Positions 1 through 11,002 of a DNA stretch of 64,000 nt are shown in pieces. The position numbers and the translations under genes are program-made. The notes below the pieces were generated by a model. The model did no database searches, was not told where the DNA came from, and saw only the letters and a program-made list of their open reading frames with translations. The stretch lies in the NCBI GenBank assembly GCA_027943335.1, contig BSBK01003256.1, positions 496,001 to 560,000 of the forward strand. The letters run 5' to 3'. Position 1 is the first letter of the stretch; each line of letters begins with the position of its first letter. The DNA comes from Chamaecyparis obtusa (lineage: Eukaryota; Streptophyta; Pinopsida; Cupressales; Cupressaceae).

Positions 1-386
1 TTTCCAACATCTAACATCTACAAAACCAAGAGAGGTAATCCACCAAATTCTTCTAAATCTAAAGGTCATTGTTATAAATGCAATAAGTATGGACATAAGG
101 CATTTGAATGTAGATCAAGAGTTGTGAACACTCCAAGGAAACTAAGTTTTGATTGTTACTGTAGAAACTACAAGAAATATGGTCACAAATATGGAGAATG
201 TAGGTCACAAAGAAGAAATGAGAAATGGGTCCCTAACTATCAGAATGTTGAAAAAAACTAACAAGGATCTACAATACCATGGGATTATAATACAAGGAAT
301 GCTTGTACTGCATATGGAAGATTTAGTATAAATTATTATGAATTGCTTCAGGATGCATGGAATGAATAATAGGATGTGATACCTAC
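1..386 (+). pseudogene. Copia-type gag fragment with tandem CCHC zinc knuckles, truncated by TE-A
   Basis: An open frame runs from base 1 to a TAA at 259-261 and continues after it to about 370. It encodes a good zinc knuckle CYKCNKYGHKAFEC (about 70-111) and a second, damaged one in which CYCRNYKKYGHKYGEC stands for a CX2CX4HX4C motif (about 157-205). Such knuckles bind RNA in Gag nucleocapsid. Two knuckles in a row resemble the gag of TE-J at the other end of the window. The 5' part lies outside the window and the 3' part is cut at base 386 by the insertion of TE-A. The sequence after TE-A (13,270 on) has no recognisable gag continuation. The assignment to Copia rather than another gag is inferred from the similarity to TE-J. 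Confidence 0.65.
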
Positions 387-1817
387 TGTATTGTCAGAAA
401 ATGGAAGCACTTAATTTAGGAAAGGTTTAGCCCTCTGAGTAAGTGGTTTGGGGTCATGTCAGAAACCTTGTTGGATCTCTGATCAATTCTGGCTTTTCCC
501 CCCTATTATGCCCTTCTCTCCACCTGTTTCCAGCCTTTTTTTAGCACCTTATCCTGGGGATTTGAGATATTTAACCTTAGGGTCAAGGTCAACCTTTTGG
601 TTCAAGGTCAAAGTCAACCTTGACCCTGACCTTGTGTCCAGTTTTCAAATTCTAGAACTTTCCAGATGTCAAATTTTCAAAAAGTTTATTCTCCCACTTC
701 CAAGTCGGTTGTTTTAGGCTTTGAAATGGTAAACTCTTAAATTATATTTAATCTAGGTCCATTTCTAGGGGTTAATGCTTAATTGGAATTTAATTCTCCT
801 ATGTCGGCCTCTCTAGAATTTTGTGCCCTAGACTAGTATAAAAGGAAGCCTTCCTCTCCCATTTCAATCCATCTTTCATCCTAATCTCTCAAGCACTCCA
901 TCAAGAAAGCATTTTCAAGGAAGCATTCAAGTTATCATCTACATTCAAGCATTCAAGTTCTGCATTGAAGATTAAGGATTAAAGCATTCAAGCCTTTGGA
1001 GGAATTTGGTTCAAGCATTCAAGATTCATCATTCAAACCCTAGATATATCCATCATGATGGTATGATCTTCATTCAAATCCTTTCTTCATCTTCAAGATC
1101 TATTCATTCTCCCTTCAAGGTGGATTATAAGCATACAATCATGGAGGTTTTGATTTACATTAGTTAGTGTTAAGTCCAAGCTTTCATATAAACACATTTG
1201 TTTACATTCCAAATACAATTGCATATCTATTGAGTATCATAGCTTCGTTGTTAGATCCACTTCTACTACTTTCTAGCATTCTCTATTTCAATTCCATTTT
1301 TAAAGGTTGATTCCAAACTATGGTGTGACTAAGACAAACCCCTCATCCAAACAATAAAAACCCTTTTTTTTATAGGTACAGGTGTGGGATAGAAAATTGC
1401 AGTTCAGATCTAAGTACCCTTTTCGGTGAACTTCCGGGATCTGCGAATAGAATTTCTATCAGAATAGTGTAGGTTAAGGTCAACTTTTAGGGGTAAGATT
1501 GTGCCCTAGGGTAAGATCTTACCCTTGTTTTGGGTCAAGGTTGACCTTTCTTAGAAAGACAAAAGGTTTTTGGGTTTTCTCTATTTTTGTATTTCCAAGC
1601 CAAATTCAGTTGCATAATTTCCTGAAACTATACACAGACACCAGACAAAATTGATTTACAAATCTTCTCCTCATCAAGATAAGTATTTATATTTTATTAA
1701 TTTTTTTGTCCATAACATTTTCCATACACTTTTCATATTTTATCTTACACTTTTCATGCATACATCTCTTAGCCATAATCTCTCTTTTAATAACGTTTCC
1801 ATTTTTCATATTCTACA
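387..1817 (+). repeat. TE-A 5' LTR
   Basis: This 1431-bp copy aligns end to end with 11828-13264. It contains alternating GGTCAAGGTCAACC-type runs (about 585-640 and 1485-1550), a TATA box at 837-844 and a stretch of ATTCAAGCATTCAAG-like short repeats (about 890-1030). It ends at CTACA and is followed by the presumed primer-binding site. Confidence 0.9.
837..844 (+). promoter_or_regulatory. TATA box of TE-A 5' LTR
   Basis: TATAAAAG followed by a short C/T-rich stretch is a typical plant TATA box and lies centrally in the LTR, where U3/R is expected. The matching position in the 3' LTR (12292 on) reads TATACAAG, so one copy has lost the consensus. Confidence 0.6.
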
Positions 1818-1835
1818 TTTTGGTGAACCCACGAT
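1818..1835 (+). other. Probable primer-binding site of TE-A
   Basis: Directly after the 5' LTR the sequence reads TTTTGGTGAACCCACG. A TGG start two bases inside the element is the expected form of a tRNA primer-binding site. It is not the initiator-Met type used by the Copia and chromovirus elements in this window. I cannot name the tRNA. Confidence 0.5.
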
Positions 1836-2403
1836 AGAAAAATCTTTCTTTTTGGTGTTATATGCTTTTGTTTCTTTCCTTAAGATTATATTTCTTTTAC
1901 GCTCTTGCATTTTAAAATTAAAAAAAAAAAATCATATATTTTACAAAATACAAAAATATTTCTTGCATTTCATTTACTATGAAGATTTTTAAGTGTGTGT
2001 GATTATTTTATTTATTATCCTCCTCTTAGCATCTCTTTATCATACTTATGATGTTTATGAGAGTATCATTCATTTCATTATGTTGGTTACTCTTCATTTT
2101 TCACTTGCCTATGCTATTGTGAGATTGACCGATACTAGTGTTCCTACATTCAAAACTTTCATTAAAGACTTATGTGGTGGACTTATTACTCTTTTGGATT
2201 ATGTGAAGAATTTGGTAGATGATATACCATCTCCTAATCTTCCTAATCCTAATCCTATCATGCCTAATCTAGTTCCTAATCCTATCCTTCTTAATCTGAT
2301 TCCTAACATTTCTAATATGCCTAATTCTCCATCTGCTATCCCTAGTTCTTCCCATACTTATGATGAAGTTCAAACTATGGTTCATGATGCAGATGTGCAA
2401 GAA

Positions 2404-3633
2404 TGTTAGAATAAATGAGAGGGGGGTGAATCAATTATCCAGTGTCCCAAAACAAAATGTATAATCCAAAACAAATTCTTCAACTTCTGCTACTTGGTAA
2501 ACATAAAATACTTTCACTACCTGTGTTTTTATCGATTGTTAGTTTAAAACTTATAGTAATTACCAATCAAATCTAATATGTAATATGCAAAGTATGATAA
2601 CAAATAAATATCACAATCAACACATAAAACAAGAGATTTGTTTGTGTACAATGGTTAAATATGCAACAATAGATGATCTGCCTTAAAACAACTTCAATTG
2701 CAGTTTATAGATCAATGTTTAGCTCATTCAAATCTTTCTGCTCAATATATCACTTTAGATTCAATACTATATCAGCTTACTATCCATTGGTAATTACTCT
2801 TTGTAGCTTGGTAATTGTTTTGCAGTTTGGTTCTCAATAACCAGTATGACCAAAATTCATGAAAACTCCTTCACGTGATAATTCTATAGTATCTTCTTCT
2901 TCTAGTGTCTTTCAACAATGAAATAGATGTCTCTTATATAGATGAGTAAATCATTTTCCTTTTTGTCCATCATATTTTGCTACTTAATCTTATTCATTGA
3001 TTTTGCCACTCTAACCTTCTTCGGCTGATGTGTCAGTAACATGTTTCAATCTGCTCCATTAGATCTTTCTTGAATTATGTTATCCGTCAATCTTCATAAC
3101 AAACCTTATCTGTTACCTCGATTTCATCCACTTTACAGCTCATCACTTTATTAGCTAAACTAATCATTTAATTCCTTTCTATTTTGCTCGGTTAACAAAG
3201 AAATGCATAGGTGAACACAGCTTGGTTAACACTATGCCCAGTATACACTACACTCTGTTGGTGTATACTGGAATGCTTTATTTACTGACAACACTGCTTT
3301 GTGTCTTTCAACTCTATTCTTCATCATAGATGAATGCAACATAATAAAGTCAATATCATCAAGTCACAGACTCATCAACAAGTTAATTAGTGTATTCCTT
3401 ATCCTCATCTGATATATACATCTTCCTCATGTAGATATTTCTATTCTTCATCTCTTTCACCTTTCTTCAGATGTGTCGGTATAGTAACTTACAAGATAAG
3501 TACTATCAAGCTAGTTGACATCAATGACAACATAATACTGATTTAATCATCTTGCATATCTAATCAGCAACTCCTCAATGATCTTAAATCATAGATTCTT
3601 CATTCAGTGTTCTAAATCAGTTGTAGTTCATCA
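2404..3633 (-). repeat. TE-B 3' LTR (left copy)
   Basis: 1230 bp. It matches the right copy closely, except that about 100 bp near the U3 start (roughly 3478-3612) have no direct counterpart in the right copy. Its CpG sites in the U3 block 3185-3290 have largely become TpG or CpA, while the right copy keeps them. Confidence 0.9.
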
Positions 3634-3950
3634 ATCTCTCCCTTTGGCATTGATGGCAACTCAAGTAATATGAAGCGTACCATACACATACCAAACATGT
3701 ATTCTATAACTCTATAAACAAATGCTTTGCTAAGCTCATACAACATTAATATGTTTAATCACTATGTTACTAAACAACACTATCAATGCAGCTTTGACAT
3801 TCTATAAATATGATCTTTTTAGCTCTTAGATTCCTTCTTCTATTCTTAGTAACTGATCTTCAGTGTTCTATTTCTTTCAGATTATCTCTCCCTTAGATAG
3901 TTCTCATCGGTGCATATTGTTTCATATTATTTATCTCTCCCTTTGACAAA
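3634..3950 (-). other. TE-B polypurine tracts (proximal and distal)
   Basis: On the minus strand CAAAGGGAGAGAT lies directly before the 3' LTR (plus 3634-3650), preceded by the small palindrome TTGCCATCAATGCCAA. A second, almost identical tract, GTCAAAGGGAGAGAT, lies at plus 3932-3946 and is again preceded by a GCATTTTTGTCAA-like palindrome. The proximal tract is the expected plus-strand primer; the role of the distal one is unknown. Confidence 0.7.
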
Positions 3951-4164
3951 AATGCCAAAGAAACAAATAAATAATCAGCTCTGTAGTAGCTAAGTAACTC
4001 TCTATTGTCCAATACATTCTCTGTATCTATGTATATTGATATCCCAATCTGTTTCAGTTCTTCAAACTTAATCACAACCTTGAACATTATCCAAGTGTGA
4101 ACTATGCTACATCAACATGTGTGATCTTCTAATAAGTGTAAGCTGATGCAACATCCAGATCACA

Positions 4165-5740
4165 TTAGTGATCGATAGATAGGGGATAGACCCCAAGTCT
4201 AGTCCTCAAATATTCAAATGTGTCCTTCGATAAAGGCTTTGTAAAGATATCTGCAAGTTCTTTAGATGTAACAAATTCTAACTTCACTTGCTTCTCTTGC
4301 ACTTGTTCTCTTAAGTAGTGATACTTAATTGATATATGCTTTGTCTTAGAGTGCATCACTGGATTCTTTGAAATATTGATAGCACTTGTGTTGTCACAGT
4401 ATATAATCACCGGGTTAGTGATTACCTCATTCATTCCTTCCAACACTTGCTTGATATATGCAATGTTTGAGCAATTAGTAGCAACAACAACATACTCTAC
4501 TTCAGCTATAGACTGAGAAATACAAGCCTAATTTTTACTTGTCGAGGTTACGAGTCTTTCACCAAAGAAGAATGCTCCTCTGGTGGTGCTTTTTCTATCA
4601 TCCACATTTCCAGCTCAACCAGCATCGGTGTAGACCATCAGTTCAAACTTACCTTCCTTAGGATACCATAAACCATAATCCTCTTTCTTTTTTAGGTATC
4701 TTAAGATCCTTTTAGTAGCAATCATGTGTGATTCTCTAGGATTAGCAGAAAATATAGCAACAATTCCCACAACATGTGCTATATCTGGTCTACTGTGAAC
4801 TACATACATTAGCTTACCAATCATGGATCGGTAAAGTGTCTAGTTTACCTCTGTAGTTTCATCTTCCTTAGTCAATTTACATCTAGTAGCCATTGGTGTT
4901 CCCATAGGTTTAGCATCTTCCATGCCAAATGTCTTCAAGACTTCCTTTATGTACTTGGACTGTGTGATGAATATCCCATCACTCTGCTGAATCACTTGTA
5001 GTCCTAGAAAGAATTTAATCACTTTGAACATAGACATTTCAAACTCATTTCTCATGTCATTAGCAAAATATTTACATACATGATCTTGACCTCCAAAAAT
5101 AATATCATCAACAAAAATTTCAGCAATAAGAATAGTGTCATCAGTATCACCTTTCATGTACAAATTGCTGTTTTCACTAGTTCTTACAAATCCAATACTT
5201 AATAGGTAAGTATGCAGCCTTTCATACCAGGCTCTCAGTGCTTTCTTCAGACCATATAAAGCTTTGTGTAATCTACATACCATGATTCTATTGTCTGGAT
5301 CAACAAATCCTTCAGGTTGTTCTATGTAGACCTCTTCTTGAAGTATACCATTCAGAAATGTTGACTTCACATCCATTTGATAAACCTTAAATTTCTTGTG
5401 TGCAACATATGCAAGTAGCATTATAACTCCTTACAATCTAGCAATAGGTGCAAATGTCTCACCAAAGTCAATGCCTTCTTCCTGTGCATATCCCTTGCAT
5501 ACCAATCTTGCTTTATTTCTTGTCACTTCACCATTTTCATTCAGTTTGTTCCTGAATATCCACTTAGTACTGATAACATTTTTATCTTTAGGTCAGTGTA
5601 CTAAGGACCAAGTTTTGTTCTTCTCTATTTTTTCTATTTCCTCTTTCATTGCATTAACCCATTCTTCATTCTCCAATGCAACTTTCACATTTTTTGTTTC
5701 AAATTCACAAACTAGACATGTACCTTGTCTTGCTTTTCTT
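4165..5740 (-). pseudogene. TE-B reverse transcriptase and RNase H
   Basis: This region encodes the C-terminal half of the Copia polyprotein. Near 5555 is the N-terminal [13 protein letters not shown] motif. [10 protein letters not shown] follows at about 5345-5375, the catalytic FVDDIIFGG at 5104-5115, then GLQV and [13 protein letters not shown]. RNase H follows with SRPDIAHVVGIVA (about 4770-4805), YTDAG, YCDNTSAINISKNPVMHSKTKH (about 4335-4400) and ADIFTKPLSKDTFEYLRTRLG. It ends at a TAA at 4165-4167. In-frame stops occur at 4840, 4615 and a few other places, so no active enzyme is made. Confidence 0.9.
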
Positions 5741-7050
5741 CTTGTCTACATGCCAGCTTTTCTATCTCCAATAATTTGTGTCCCAGGATGTTGTCTTCTA
5801 ACAAAACTAGCCAGTACTTGATTTCTCCTTTCTTGTTCATCCTGTTCAGGTTCATGTGCTTGCTCGGTAGCTCCATCTTGTTCGTCGGTTTCCCTTTCCT
5901 GTTCCTCGAGGTTATTTTCCTTTTGACTGGTTATCATAGGTTGTGACTTTGGTAGATATTTAGGAAGTTCAATGTAAGTGAATCTACCATAGTCTTTCGG
6001 TTCCTTTCTTTCCTTTGTGTTCTTGTCATCAAACTCATCAACACGGACATTAGTACTTTCAATTATCTTATTTGTAACCTTATTCAGATATTTGTATGCT
6101 TTACTCTTAGTAAAATATCCTAACAATATTCCTTCATCACCTTTAGAATCAAGTTTCCCATTTCTCTCATCTTTCAGAATAAAACATTTGCTTCCAAAAA
6201 TCCTGAAATAACTTACAGTAGGTTTGTGTCTAAACCATAGCTCATAAGGTGTTCGGTTGGTGTCCTTCTTTAGTTGTACTCAGTTAAGCACATATACAAC
6301 TGTACTGACAACTTCCCTCCAATATATTTGAGAAATATTCTTTTGCAACATTAGTGTCCTTGCACAGTCAATGATTGACCTATTCCTTCTTTCAGCAATC
6401 CCATTTTGCTGAGGTGTTCTCGATGCAGAGACCCATCTTTTGATACCATGCTCATTACAAAAATTAGTAAATTCATCAGAGATAAATTCACCTCCTCTAT
6501 CAGATCTTAAGTAGTTTAACTCTTTTCTAGTCTCTTTTTCTACCTTTTCCTTATACCACTTAAACATCTTAAATGTTTTAGATTTTTCTTTTAAGAACAT
6601 AACTATCATCAGTCTAGTATAGTCATCAACAAAAAGAATAAAGTATCTGTCACCATAATAACTCTGAGTTCTCATAGGACCACATAGGTTGGTATGAACC
6701 AACTCAAGTATCTTCTTTGTTAGGTAGTCTTTGCTTTTAAAACTAGACTTAGTCATGTTACCTTTCTAACATTCATGACACATAGCATGATCCAGTTTCG
6801 ATAAGTTAGGAAACCCTCTAACTCTTTTCCTCTTACTAATCTTGATCATGTTATCAAAATTCACATGACATAACCTTTTATGCCACAACCATGCATCTTC
6901 ATCCTTCATTAATAAACAAGAAGACTGATCAATATCAAGAAAAAATAGATAACCTCTAGATTGTGTACCGGTTCTGACAAGTCTTCCTCCATCATCATAG
7001 ATTCTTACCTTTCTACTCTCAAAAGCAAGTCAGTGGCCTGAGTTATTCAG
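5741..7050 (-). pseudogene. TE-B integrase
   Basis: The zinc-binding N-terminus reads WLWHKRLCHVNFDNM then MCHEC (about 6765-6905). The core follows with LVHTNLCGP (about 6690), LRSDRGGEF (about 6505) and NGIAERRNRS (about 6395). The DDE triad is therefore N-D-E: the first Asp has become Asn, a G-to-A change on the coding strand. The C-terminal part has GYFTKSKAYKYLN (about 6090-6126) and a long acidic linker before RT, then HPGTQIIGD. Stops at 5746 and 6280 and in the zinc finger interrupt it. Confidence 0.88.
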
Positions 7051-7338
7051 CTATGCCACACTTAACAAATTATAGTTCAGTCCATCTACCCAGTATGCAT
7101 TTTCACATTTTATTCTATCATTAATCATCAGTGAACCTTTACCTCTTACCATATAGGGTGCATCATTTCCCATCCTTACAGATCCTCCATCATATTCATC
7201 AAGTAGATCAAATTTCTCTATATCACAAGTCATATGATGTGTACAACCACTGTCTATGATCCATGTATCATTTTTGCTTACTTTAGAGATCAGTGTTGTT
7301 TCTTCATGTTTCTCTTCTTCCTCTGAATCATCTTTCAT
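7051..7338 (-). pseudogene. TE-B aspartic protease
   Basis: The segment carries the Copia protease signature WIIDSGCTHHMTCD (about 7213-7254), where DSG holds the catalytic Asp, followed by GSVRMGNDAPYMVRGKGSL and LNYNLLSVA. It lies in frame with gag upstream and integrase downstream. A TAG at 7051-7053 follows LLSVA, where related proteins have Gln, so CAG probably became TAG. Confidence 0.88.
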
Positions 7339-8352
7339 AGAAAAAAATACTACTTCTACATCATCATCAATGTCAAATTTAGATTCAAATTCTTCAGCTA
7401 TGTAACATACCTTTTTCCCTTTGTCATAGCTATCTTAGTTATCTTTGTTGTTGTGTCAGTAGCCTCTGTTGACTCTTCTCCCATAGCTTCCTTCAGATCG
7501 ATCTTTGGATCTATCATCATATTTCTTATTCGGACATCTAGTAGTGATGTGGCCAACTTCTTTACAATTAAATCATGCCAAAGGTAGCTTACCTCTATAC
7601 CTTCCTTTACCTTTGGGTAATCTTCTGGCCATAAGAGCTTCAAGCTCATCAAGATCATCATCGGTACCATTGTCACTATCATTATTCTTACTATACCTGC
7701 TACTAGACTTACCAATCTTCAAAGAGGACATGAAAGTAGATTCAATAGAAGGAACAACACTATTGTCAAAGTTATTCAATTCAAAGGTTGTAAGCTTACT
7801 GATCAGTGTGTCAAGAGTAAGGTTGGATGTAGCCCTTGTTTCATGAATTGCAGAGATCCTGATCGGGTAAACTGGCAGCAAAGTTTTGAGAATCTTGCTT
7901 ATCACTGTTTCATCCTCAATAACTCCATCAGATGATCTAATAGCATGTACTACCTCTTTTAGTCTATTTGTGTATTGCATAATGTTCTCACCTTCTTTCA
8001 TCTTCATATCATCAAATTGAACTCTTAGGCTTTCTGCTTTGGCTCTCTTAACATTCACATCTCCACTATATATTTGAGTCAGTTTATCCCATATGGCTTT
8101 GGCAGTTGTGCATCCCTTAATGTCTTCAAATTCAGCATCGGTATAGGCAGTAGCAAGTTCCATCATAGTAATATTATGTTCATGCCTGTGCTTCAGTTGA
8201 TCAAGTGTCAGGGGACCTGGTGTCTGTTCAATGTATCCATTCTCCATCAGTTCTAGTGCAGAATTCCCAATTCCAGGTATGTGCAACTTCATCCAGCTTT
8301 GCCATACTATGAAGTTCTCTTTGTTCAGATTTAGCACTTCCCTCTTATACAT
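7339..8352 (-). pseudogene. TE-B gag (UBN2-like) with zinc knuckle
   Basis: The frame starts at ATG 8350-8352 with MYKREVLNLNKENFIVWQSW, typical of Copia gag N-termini, and contains AKAIWDKLTQIYSG and VKRAKAESLRVQFDDMKM of the UBN2-type fold. A stop TGA at 7573-7575 replaces the first Cys of the zinc knuckle; what follows reads FNCKEVGHITTRC. Two further TAG stops lie near 7435-7460 where Trp is expected (YWHNN, NWDSY). Gag would form the particle and bind RNA. Confidence 0.88.
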
Positions 8353-8402
8353 CTTGAGACCTTTGTGATGGAGTTCTTAAAACTCTATTCTAAGCAACCA
8401 TA

Positions 8403-8414
8403 GCTCTGATACCA
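8403..8414 (-). other. TE-B primer-binding site (tRNA-iMet)
   Basis: The minus strand reads TGGTATCAGAGC two bases inside the 5' LTR. This is the standard plant initiator-Met tRNA primer site and matches it fully. Confidence 0.92.
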
Positions 8415-8416
8415 AT

Positions 8417-9550
8417 TGTTAGAATAACTGAGAGGGGGGTGAATCAGTTATCTAGTGTCCCAAAACAAAATGTATAATCCAAAACAAATTCTTCAACTTC
8501 TACTACTCGGTAAACATAAAATACTTTCACTGTCTGTGTTTTTACTGATTATCAATTTAAAACTTATAGTAGTTACTGATCAAATCTAACATGTAATATG
8601 AAAAGTATGATAACAAACAAATATCACAATCAACACTTAACACAAGATATTTGACTATGTACAATGGTTAAATATGTAACAGTAGATGATCTGCCTTGAA
8701 ACAACTTCAATTGTAGTTTACAGATCAATGTTTAGCTCATTCAAATCTTGCTGATCAATATATCACTTCAGATTCAATACTATATCAACTTATTGTCAGT
8801 CAGTAATTACTCTTTGTAGCTCAATAATTGTTCTGCAGTTTGATTCTCAATAACCAGTATGATTAGAATGCATGAAAACTCCTTCACACAATAATTCTAT
8901 AGTATCTTTTTCTTTCGGCATCTTTCAACAATGAAACCAATGTCTCTTATAGAGATGAGTAAATCATTTTCCTTTTTGTCCATCAGATTTTGCTACTTAA
9001 TCTTATTCATTGATTTTTCCTTTCTAACCTTCTTCAGTTGATGTGTGAGTAACATGTTTCAATCTGCTCCATTAGATCTTTCTTGAATTATGTTAGCCAT
9101 CGATCTTCATAACAAACCTTATCTATTACCTCGATTTCATACACTTTACAGCTCATCACTTTATCAGCTAAATTGATCATTTAATTCCTTTCTATTTTTC
9201 TCGGTTAACAAAGAAATGCGTAGGTGAACACAAGCTCGGTTAACACTACGCTCGGTATACACTACACTCCATCGGTGTATACTGGAATACTTTATTTACC
9301 GATAATACTGCTTTGTGTCTTTCAGCTCTATTCTTCATCATAGATGAATGCAACATAATAAAGTCGATATCATCAAGTCATAGACTCATCAACAAGTTAC
9401 TCAATGTATTCCTTATCCTCATCTGATATATACATCTTCCTCATGTAGATATTTCTATTCTTCATCTCTTTCACCTTTCTTCAGATGTGTTGTCATTGAT
9501 ATCAACTAGCTTAACTAGGAAGGCTTCCTTTTATCAGTTGTAGTTCATCA
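8417..9550 (-). repeat. TE-B 5' LTR (right copy)
   Basis: 1134 bp, starting TGTTAGAATAACTGAG on the plus strand. It carries the terminal hairpin described in the findings (arms 8424-8431 and 8444-8451). Near its U3 start the segment 9488-9512 is the reverse complement of 3508-3532 in the other LTR. Confidence 0.9.
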
Positions 9551-11002
9551 AAGAATTCTTGGATTTACCTTCCCCTTCTTATCCAATCCAAAATGATATT
9601 AAAGGAAAGAGAAAAGAAACTTCTTCTAAACCTATTATTCCAGCTTATACAAACTTTACTCATGAACACAGTAAATAATCACCTCCTGCAGACACTTTAC
9701 ATGATATGTACACTAAATGATATAATATGATGACTAACCAAGGTTATAGAGGTTTAGGGCTTGATGTTAATGAGCATCGTATTAAGTATCTAGTTCATAT
9801 ATCCTCTAAACAAGATATGCGGGGTGTTGGTTGTTTGCAATCACAATTTAAGGTGGTTGATAGTCGTCCTCCTCTTCATTTTCTTCTTCTAACACCTACC
9901 TTAGATTACCCCAATACTCGTCAAGAGGTGGCTAAGAAGGTGTATGTTCAGTTAATGAATTCCAAGAAATAAATCTTTAAACCTATGCCAAAATATTCTC
10001 TATCCAAGTATAAATGTCCTTTTCATTATAGTAATACACCTTTACTTGCTGATTGTGTGCATTTCAAGTTATATGTTAGAGAAAGAGTTGCTTTCGGAAT
10101 TATATCTCACTCTCATGCAATTTTACAATTTCTTCATAATTTTGATATAAGGGATACCCCTCATTCTGATATGGTATAGATATTTTCTCCTCTTGTCTTT
10201 GGAATGGGGGGGCAAGAGGTGTATTTCCATCCAGTCTCCTAGGATCCATTAGGCTTTTAGCACATATTTTGTCTTGAGCTTAATTGGTATTCTTTCTATT
10301 CTCTCTCTCTATGGTTTTGTATTATGTTTATAATCATCCATAGATTCTATTATATATTCAAGATATCTTTTTTTTGCAAAGGTATCCCTTGCTTTCATTC
10401 CTAGGAGGCAAGGTTCTTCCTTCTTTCTCTTTGTCTAGGGATCTTCTTTCCTTAGCTTAGTGGCATTTGTTTATCTGGCAACATTATTTCATTATATTGA
10501 CTGATGTTTTGACCATGGATATCCTTTTATATGAGAGGTTGTTGTCCTAGGTCATCACCTCTTCTTTATTTTGTAAATTATGTTCTTTATAAACTCTTTC
10601 CCTTGCTTTGGTGATTAGAGTTGTTTCCCTCATTTCAAAGATTCCTCTTCCTCTTGATTGTAGGGGGCTTGATGATTGAATCTTTGTTCCCTCTTGGTTT
10701 ATCTTTAAAAGATGATATTTTATCTAAAAGCATTCCTCCATGGTGGGGGTATTGTTGATAAGATCTCTTTCTTTGAGGATACTTTTTCCATGAGTGACAT
10801 ATCCTTTTCACGATTATCTATACTCTTGGATGTAGGGGTCAATACCCTTCGCTAAGAATATAGTATGCATTGTTGTAAAACAAGATATCTCCTTACATGT
10901 GAAGTAGGTATCCTCTTTCTCTTCCTTATCATGTCTAGTAGACAACCATGATAAGGAGGGGGGAATATATAGGGTCTCCCTTGTACTATAGTTTTTCATT
11001 TA

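Larger units (their letters stand above)
2404..9550 (-). mobile_element. TE-B: Ty1/Copia retrotransposon inserted in TE-A
   Basis: Direct repeats 2404-3633 and 8417-9550 begin TGTTAGAATAA and end GTTCATCA on the plus strand, with a perfect TSD AAGAA (2399-2403 and 9551-9555). Read on the minus strand it has a tRNA-iMet primer site, gag, protease, integrase, RT, RNase H and a polypurine tract, which is the Copia order. All coding pieces lie in one frame (4165-8352), broken only by roughly a dozen stops and with no net frameshift. It is one of the least damaged elements here. It is younger than TE-A, which it interrupts. Confidence 0.95.
1993..10179 (+). pseudogene. TE-A ORF, split by TE-B; G-patch-like and CX2HX9C motifs
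   Basis: The frame 1993-2403 continues without shift at 9556 once TE-B and one TSD copy are removed, and runs to a TAG at 10177-10179 with stops near 9676, 9718 and 9970. In order it has a hydrophobic N-terminal stretch (about 1993-2130), an Asn/Pro-rich segment (2230-2340), a Gly-rich stretch GYRGLGLDVNE (about 9745-9777) resembling the G-patch-like GLG motif of some plant Gypsy proteins, and CPFHYSNTPLLADCVHFK (about 10012-10065). The last has the CX2HX9CX3K spacing seen in Tat-lineage gag-region proteins. No protease or RT is present. The true start is unclear because the first in-frame codon after a stop is GTG. Function is unknown; a gag-like role is an inference. Confidence 0.55.

Noticed and set aside
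448..717. Plus-strand open frame of 89 codons
   Set aside because: It lies in the TE-A LTR, is not kept in the matching part of the 3' LTR and has no domain-like pattern.
1651..1992. Plus-strand open frame of 113 codons rich in Phe and Ile
   Set aside because: It crosses the LTR end and the primer-binding site of TE-A, so it is leader sequence rather than a gene.
5396..5821. Plus-strand frames opposite TE-B pol (and similar ones at 37539-37765 and 49763-50167)
   Set aside because: They are antisense to conserved RT and integrase blocks and mirror the codon pattern of the real frame.
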